A stretch of DNA of 10,274 bases from Zelonia costaricensis (Eukaryota; Euglenozoa; Kinetoplastea; Trypanosomatida; Trypanosomatidae), in the NCBI GenBank assembly GCA_030849075.1, contig JASAOO010002817.1, positions 1 through 10,274 of the forward strand, given 5' to 3'. The position numbers were made by a program, and so were the translations under genes. The notes under the pieces are model-generated. The model was not told the DNA's origin and made no database searches. It saw only the letters and a list, made by a program, of their open reading frames with translations. Shown piece after piece: positions 7,577 to 10,274 of the stretch; the first letter of the stretch is position 1, and every line of letters begins with the position of its first letter.

Positions 7577-7591
7577 ATGTCGAGTCGTTGA
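7577..7591 (+). promoter_or_regulatory. Short upstream ORF (MSSR-stop) in the leader
   Basis: ATG at 7577 is the only ATG between either candidate acceptor and the main ATG at 7711. It opens four codons and a TGA, in a different frame from the main ORF, 119 nt before it. Because it would be met first by scanning ribosomes, it could lower translation of the main protein. Its effect is inference. Confidence 0.5.
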
Positions 7592-7710
7592 CGGCGGCGC
7601 AATCGAAGTTCCCGAGCCATCATCCACACCGTACACGCGACAAGCACACGCAGAGGCGAAACGCGGCGAGTCCCTCTGCCGCGCCTGCACGGTCTTTCTC
7701 CGCCGCGGCA

Positions 7711-9561
7711 ATGCCTCTAGCTGCCTCGCCGTCGGTTGCCTCAGAGGGCAGCCCGGCCCTTTCGCATGGCGCGGACACGCTGAAGGAGACATTCAAGCTG
7801 CTCGTACGGCGGCTGGTGCTCGTGGACACGGCGGAGGACACGTCGCTGTGGTCCTCGCGCGCGAAGCAGCAGTGGGGCGGCGGCAAGCCTCTTCTCATCT
7901 CCGTCTGCAACAAGTTCGCCGAGCACGGCACCACAGCCCCACAGAAGCTGGCGTTTGGCGGCCGGCAGCAGTCCTCGCAGCAGCAGCACCAGTCGTGGAA
8001 CGGCATTGAGTGGCACGAGAACAACGCGATTGCCGTGCCACTGGAGGATGACCCGGTGCTCATGGTCGAGGTGGGCATCCTCCGGCACGGCAAGAAGAGC
8101 GTGCTGGGGCTGGGAATCATGAACACGCAATCGATGCTGGCGGAGAACAGGCAGTTTGCGAAGTTCACAGTACACATCCTACCGATTCACGCCGCCATCG
8201 ACGCGACAACCGTGCACGCCGTGGCGGAGGTGGAGATACACAGCAGTTTGCTGGATGAGGCCCCGGACTTCAACTTCACACCCCTAGAGTACAACTACGG
8301 CACCGTGCGAGTCTCGACCGTCGACTTCTACTATCCGTCTTTCTTTCTCACCGGCACGGGTGAGTACATTGTGTCGAACGTGCTGTGCGCCATGAACATG
8401 ACCGAGTCGAGCTCGCTGGCCATGCAGCTGGTCCCGCTGCGGTCGGCTGCCAACTACATCGCGACAGAGCCGTCGCAGGTGATCACGGTGCGCCCACAGC
8501 AGCGCGTCTATTTCAGCGCCACGTGGAATTTGACGAACCGCGCGTGCATGAAGACGCTGGAGATGCAGCTCACCGTGAACGGGTCGCAAAAGCCGTCGGC
8601 GCCGGTTCTGATCAAGGTGCACAACCAGGTCCCCCAGAATTCTAGCAACACGGACCTCCCCTTTCACTACTGGGTCAACACAACCTGCGTGACGAACCGT
8701 CAGATGTTGCCCTCACAAGAGCTGCCACTGATCCACGCCGTCCTCCCTGTGTACCGCTTCATCAGCCGCAGCGCGCCAATTGACCAGACGGAGGGCATGA
8801 TTGTTGCCTTCGACAAGGACAAGGGTGAGACGGTGCTCGTCCGCGCCAATGGCGTGCCTGTCACAATGGGAAAGCTCTACGGTGGCAGCGGGCTGTCTCC
8901 AGCGCAGCCGTATGCTCCGCCCCTCCCGTCTCTATCAAGGGCCAGCGCCGGCGCCGCGGCTGCGCTTGGCGGCTTGGAGAACATCGACCTGAGCGCGATT
9001 AGCGACATGGTGTCGCAGTTCGGCTTTGACACCAACGCCTCCTTCGTGGTGCGCGACAACCGCGTCAGCAACCCCTTCCCCTCGCGCGGCCCGCTGCTGA
9101 ACCTCTCGCAGAAGACGTGTCTCTGCACCATCGTGCTGGGCCCGATTCGAGGCTTCCCGATGGTCTACGAGTCCACTACCGGCGTCTCGCCGTCCTTCCA
9201 GGTCAGCGTCACGCTGCTGGACCAGCGGGGGTGGCAGGTGGTGCACGGCGAGACGCTGCCGAGCTACCACAGCGCTAGCGGAAGTCTCCGCTGGGCGGAG
9301 CAACTCGTCCTGCGCAAGTGGCCAGGCGCGACGTCGCAGCAGTTTGTTCGGCTGAACTTGACAGAGGTGCGGCCGCGCGACGGCGACGAGACCCCCATTG
9401 GGGCGGGGCTCATCTCCCTCCCCAACATGCAGCGTATCTACGCCCAGAACCCACTGAGCGTCGCGTTCTACGTTTACGAGACCTACTCTCTGTACGACCA
9501 GCTGAACTCCTCGTCCCTCTTGATGAAGGACGTCAACGTGATGTTCTCTGAGCTGCGATGA
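7711..9561 (+). CDS. Conserved-type protein of unknown function with two C2-like stretches
   Basis: This 616-residue protein is not recognised by name. It has no signal peptide, membrane segment or catalytic motif that I can see. Residues about 30-185 read like a divergent C2 beta-sandwich: a KLLVRRLVLVD strand, WNGIEWHENNAIAVPLEDDPVLMVEV (96-121) and alternating strands, interrupted by a Gln/Ser-rich insert (86-94). The middle (about 192-390) is also beta-rich. A Pro/Ala/Gly-rich linker lies at 391-421. Residues about 495-616 again resemble C2 (or a B9-type C2): FQVSVTLLDQRGWQVV, SLRWAEQLVL and PIGAGLISLPN. Such proteins often bind membranes or act as scaffolds in cilia and trafficking, but that is only a guess here. 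Third positions are GC-rich like the synthetase, which supports real coding. The start is the first in-frame ATG; the frame stays open 528 nt upstream without another ATG. Length and frame are clean, with no break. Confidence 0.85.
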   Translation: MPLAASPSVASEGSPALSHGADTLKETFKLLVRRLVLVDTAEDTSLWSSRAKQQWGGGKPLLISVCNKFAEHGTTAPQKLAFGGRQQSSQQQHQSWNGIEWHENNAIAVPLEDDPVLMVEVGILRHGKKSVLGLGIMNTQSMLAENRQFAKFTVHILPIHAAIDATTVHAVAEVEIHSSLLDEAPDFNFTPLEYNYGTVRVSTVDFYYPSFFLTGTGEYIVSNVLCAMNMTESSSLAMQLVPLRSAANYIATEPSQVITVRPQQRVYFSATWNLTNRACMKTLEMQLTVNGSQKPSAPVLIKVHNQVPQNSSNTDLPFHYWVNTTCVTNRQMLPSQELPLIHAVLPVYRFISRSAPIDQTEGMIVAFDKDKGETVLVRANGVPVTMGKLYGGSGLSPAQPYAPPLPSLSRASAGAAAALGGLENIDLSAISDMVSQFGFDTNASFVVRDNRVSNPFPSRGPLLNLSQKTCLCTIVLGPIRGFPMVYESTTGVSPSFQVSVTLLDQRGWQVVHGETLPSYHSASGSLRWAEQLVLRKWPGATSQQFVRLNLTEVRPRDGDETPIGAGLISLPNMQRIYAQNPLSVAFYVYETYSLYDQLNSSSLLMKDVNVMFSELR

Positions 9562-10169
9562 GAGAGGTTTGACGTGAGGCAGGGAATGCGTCGTTGTCTC
9601 GAGAGAGGCGGGACTCCTCTTCAACCTTTTCCTGCGCAAGAGTCTCGCGTTGTTCCGCCTTCTTGACTGCCGCCCTTGGCTCGCGTCCCTCTTCCTCTCC
9701 CTCGCCGCATCTCTGCGCGGTCTGGCTAGTCGTCCTCGTTGCATCTTGTCCAGAGTGCTTTGTGTTGTGTATGTCTCTCGTGCCGCCCTGCGGCTTACTT
9801 GGCAGGCTTCTGGTGTTTTCTTCCGCGTGTGCCTCGAACCTAGCAACGCGCCATCGTGCTGCCACGCCGACTTTCCGCCTCCTTTGAGGCTCTATGAGCC
9901 CGCGGTCATGCGTGCGACCCCGCCGTTCGCTCACCCCGCCTCGATTGCAGACTCGTCGCCTCCCTCAGCACCTCTGTTGACCGAGGAAACGGCGCCATTT
10001 TAGGAGCCGCTTGTGGGTTCTTCTCTCTCTGTGGCAACTCTCCGCATGTCCGCCCCGTGTCACTCGTTCTTTCACGCACTTCCCCCTCTCCGCTCCTGTC
10101 TCATCGCACACCATTCGCGTATCCGCCACTCCCCCTTTCCTCCACTATCCCTCCACTCTCCCCTACCAC

Positions 10170-10195
10170 CACACACACACACACACACACACACA
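10170..10195 (+). repeat. (CA)13 microsatellite
   Basis: Thirteen CA units lie between a C/T tract and the next acceptor candidate, the same arrangement as the (CA)8 repeat before the C2-like gene. The length is likely to vary between strains. Confidence 0.95.
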
Positions 10196-10243
10196 CGCGT
10201 CCCTTGATTCTCCGCCTCCTCCCCTCCTTGGCCGCACGCTCCT

Positions 10244-10249
10244 CTGCAG
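10244..10249 (+). promoter_or_regulatory. Candidate trans-splice acceptor for the next gene
   Basis: A C/T-rich stretch at about 10208-10245 ends in CTGCAG. A further TTCAG at 10262-10266 lies just before an ATG at 10268. Either would define the start of a new mRNA. Confidence 0.5.
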
Positions 10250-10267
10250 GGTTTTGCTTCGTTCAGA

Positions 10268-10274
10268 ATGGTCA
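10268..10274 (+). CDS. Possible start of the next gene, cut by the window edge
   Basis: ATG at 10268 follows the CTGCAG acceptor by 18 nt and opens ATG GTC A before the window ends. It is the first ATG after the acceptor and lies on the same strand as all other genes, so it may be the start of the next CDS. Two codons cannot prove this and the product is unknown. Confidence 0.3.

Larger units (their letters stand above)
9562..10267. other. 3' UTR and spacer downstream of the C2-like gene
   Basis: No gene is seen. Pyrimidine-rich stretches lie at about 9605-9710 and 10060-10168, and TTGCAG occurs at 9945-9950. A (CA)13 repeat follows the second tract, and CTGCAG at 10244-10249 forms a good acceptor. 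ORFs in this segment on both strands read as low-complexity sequence. Confidence 0.65.

Noticed and set aside
8935..9846. A 303-codon minus-strand ORF opposite the C2-like gene
   Set aside because: Most of it mirrors the GC3-biased + strand gene; the rest is Arg/Glu-rich antisense of a pyrimidine tract.

Overview
This window looks like nuclear DNA of a Leishmania-type trypanosomatid (subfamily Leishmaniinae). The genes are intron-less, GC-rich and rich in G/C at third codon positions. All recognisable genes lie on the + strand. They are separated by long non-coding spacers full of polypyrimidine tracts ending in AG, the usual signals for spliced-leader trans-splicing in polycistronic transcripts. 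CA, CT and poly-C simple repeats are also typical. No bacterial operon signals, tRNA genes, CRISPR arrays or complete mobile elements were seen.

Layout: (1) 1-422, GC-rich leader and spacer with one ambiguous base at 387. (2) 423-1157, dephospho-CoA kinase, the last step of coenzyme A synthesis, with a hydrophobic C-terminal tail; an in-frame upstream ATG at 285 could add a presequence-like extension. (3) 1158-2024, spacer ending in a dense polypyrimidine tract and the probable trans-splice acceptor for the next gene. (4) 2025-4913, cytosolic-type alanyl-tRNA synthetase, complete with aminoacylation, editing and C-Ala domains. (5) 4914-7710, an unusually long spacer of about 2.8 kb, holding the 3' UTR of the synthetase and the leader of the next gene, several possible splice acceptors and a few doubtful small ORFs. 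(6) 7711-9561, a 616-residue protein not recognised by name, with two stretches that resemble C2-type beta-sandwich modules. (7) 9562-10267, 3' UTR and spacer with a (CA)13 repeat and a new acceptor, then an ATG at 10268 that may start the next gene, cut by the window edge.

The genes are not an operon in the bacterial sense. They are neighbours in a directional cluster, and the two recognised enzymes are housekeeping functions with no direct shared pathway. The most interesting signal is the start of the alanyl-tRNA synthetase gene. An in-frame GTG lies 33 nt upstream of the ATG and would add a basic, hydrophobic 11-residue leader. The likely spliced-leader junction falls inside that codon and rebuilds it. 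Because trypanosomatid mitochondria import all their tRNAs, and yeast makes its mitochondrial AlaRS from non-AUG codons, this may be a dual-targeting device.
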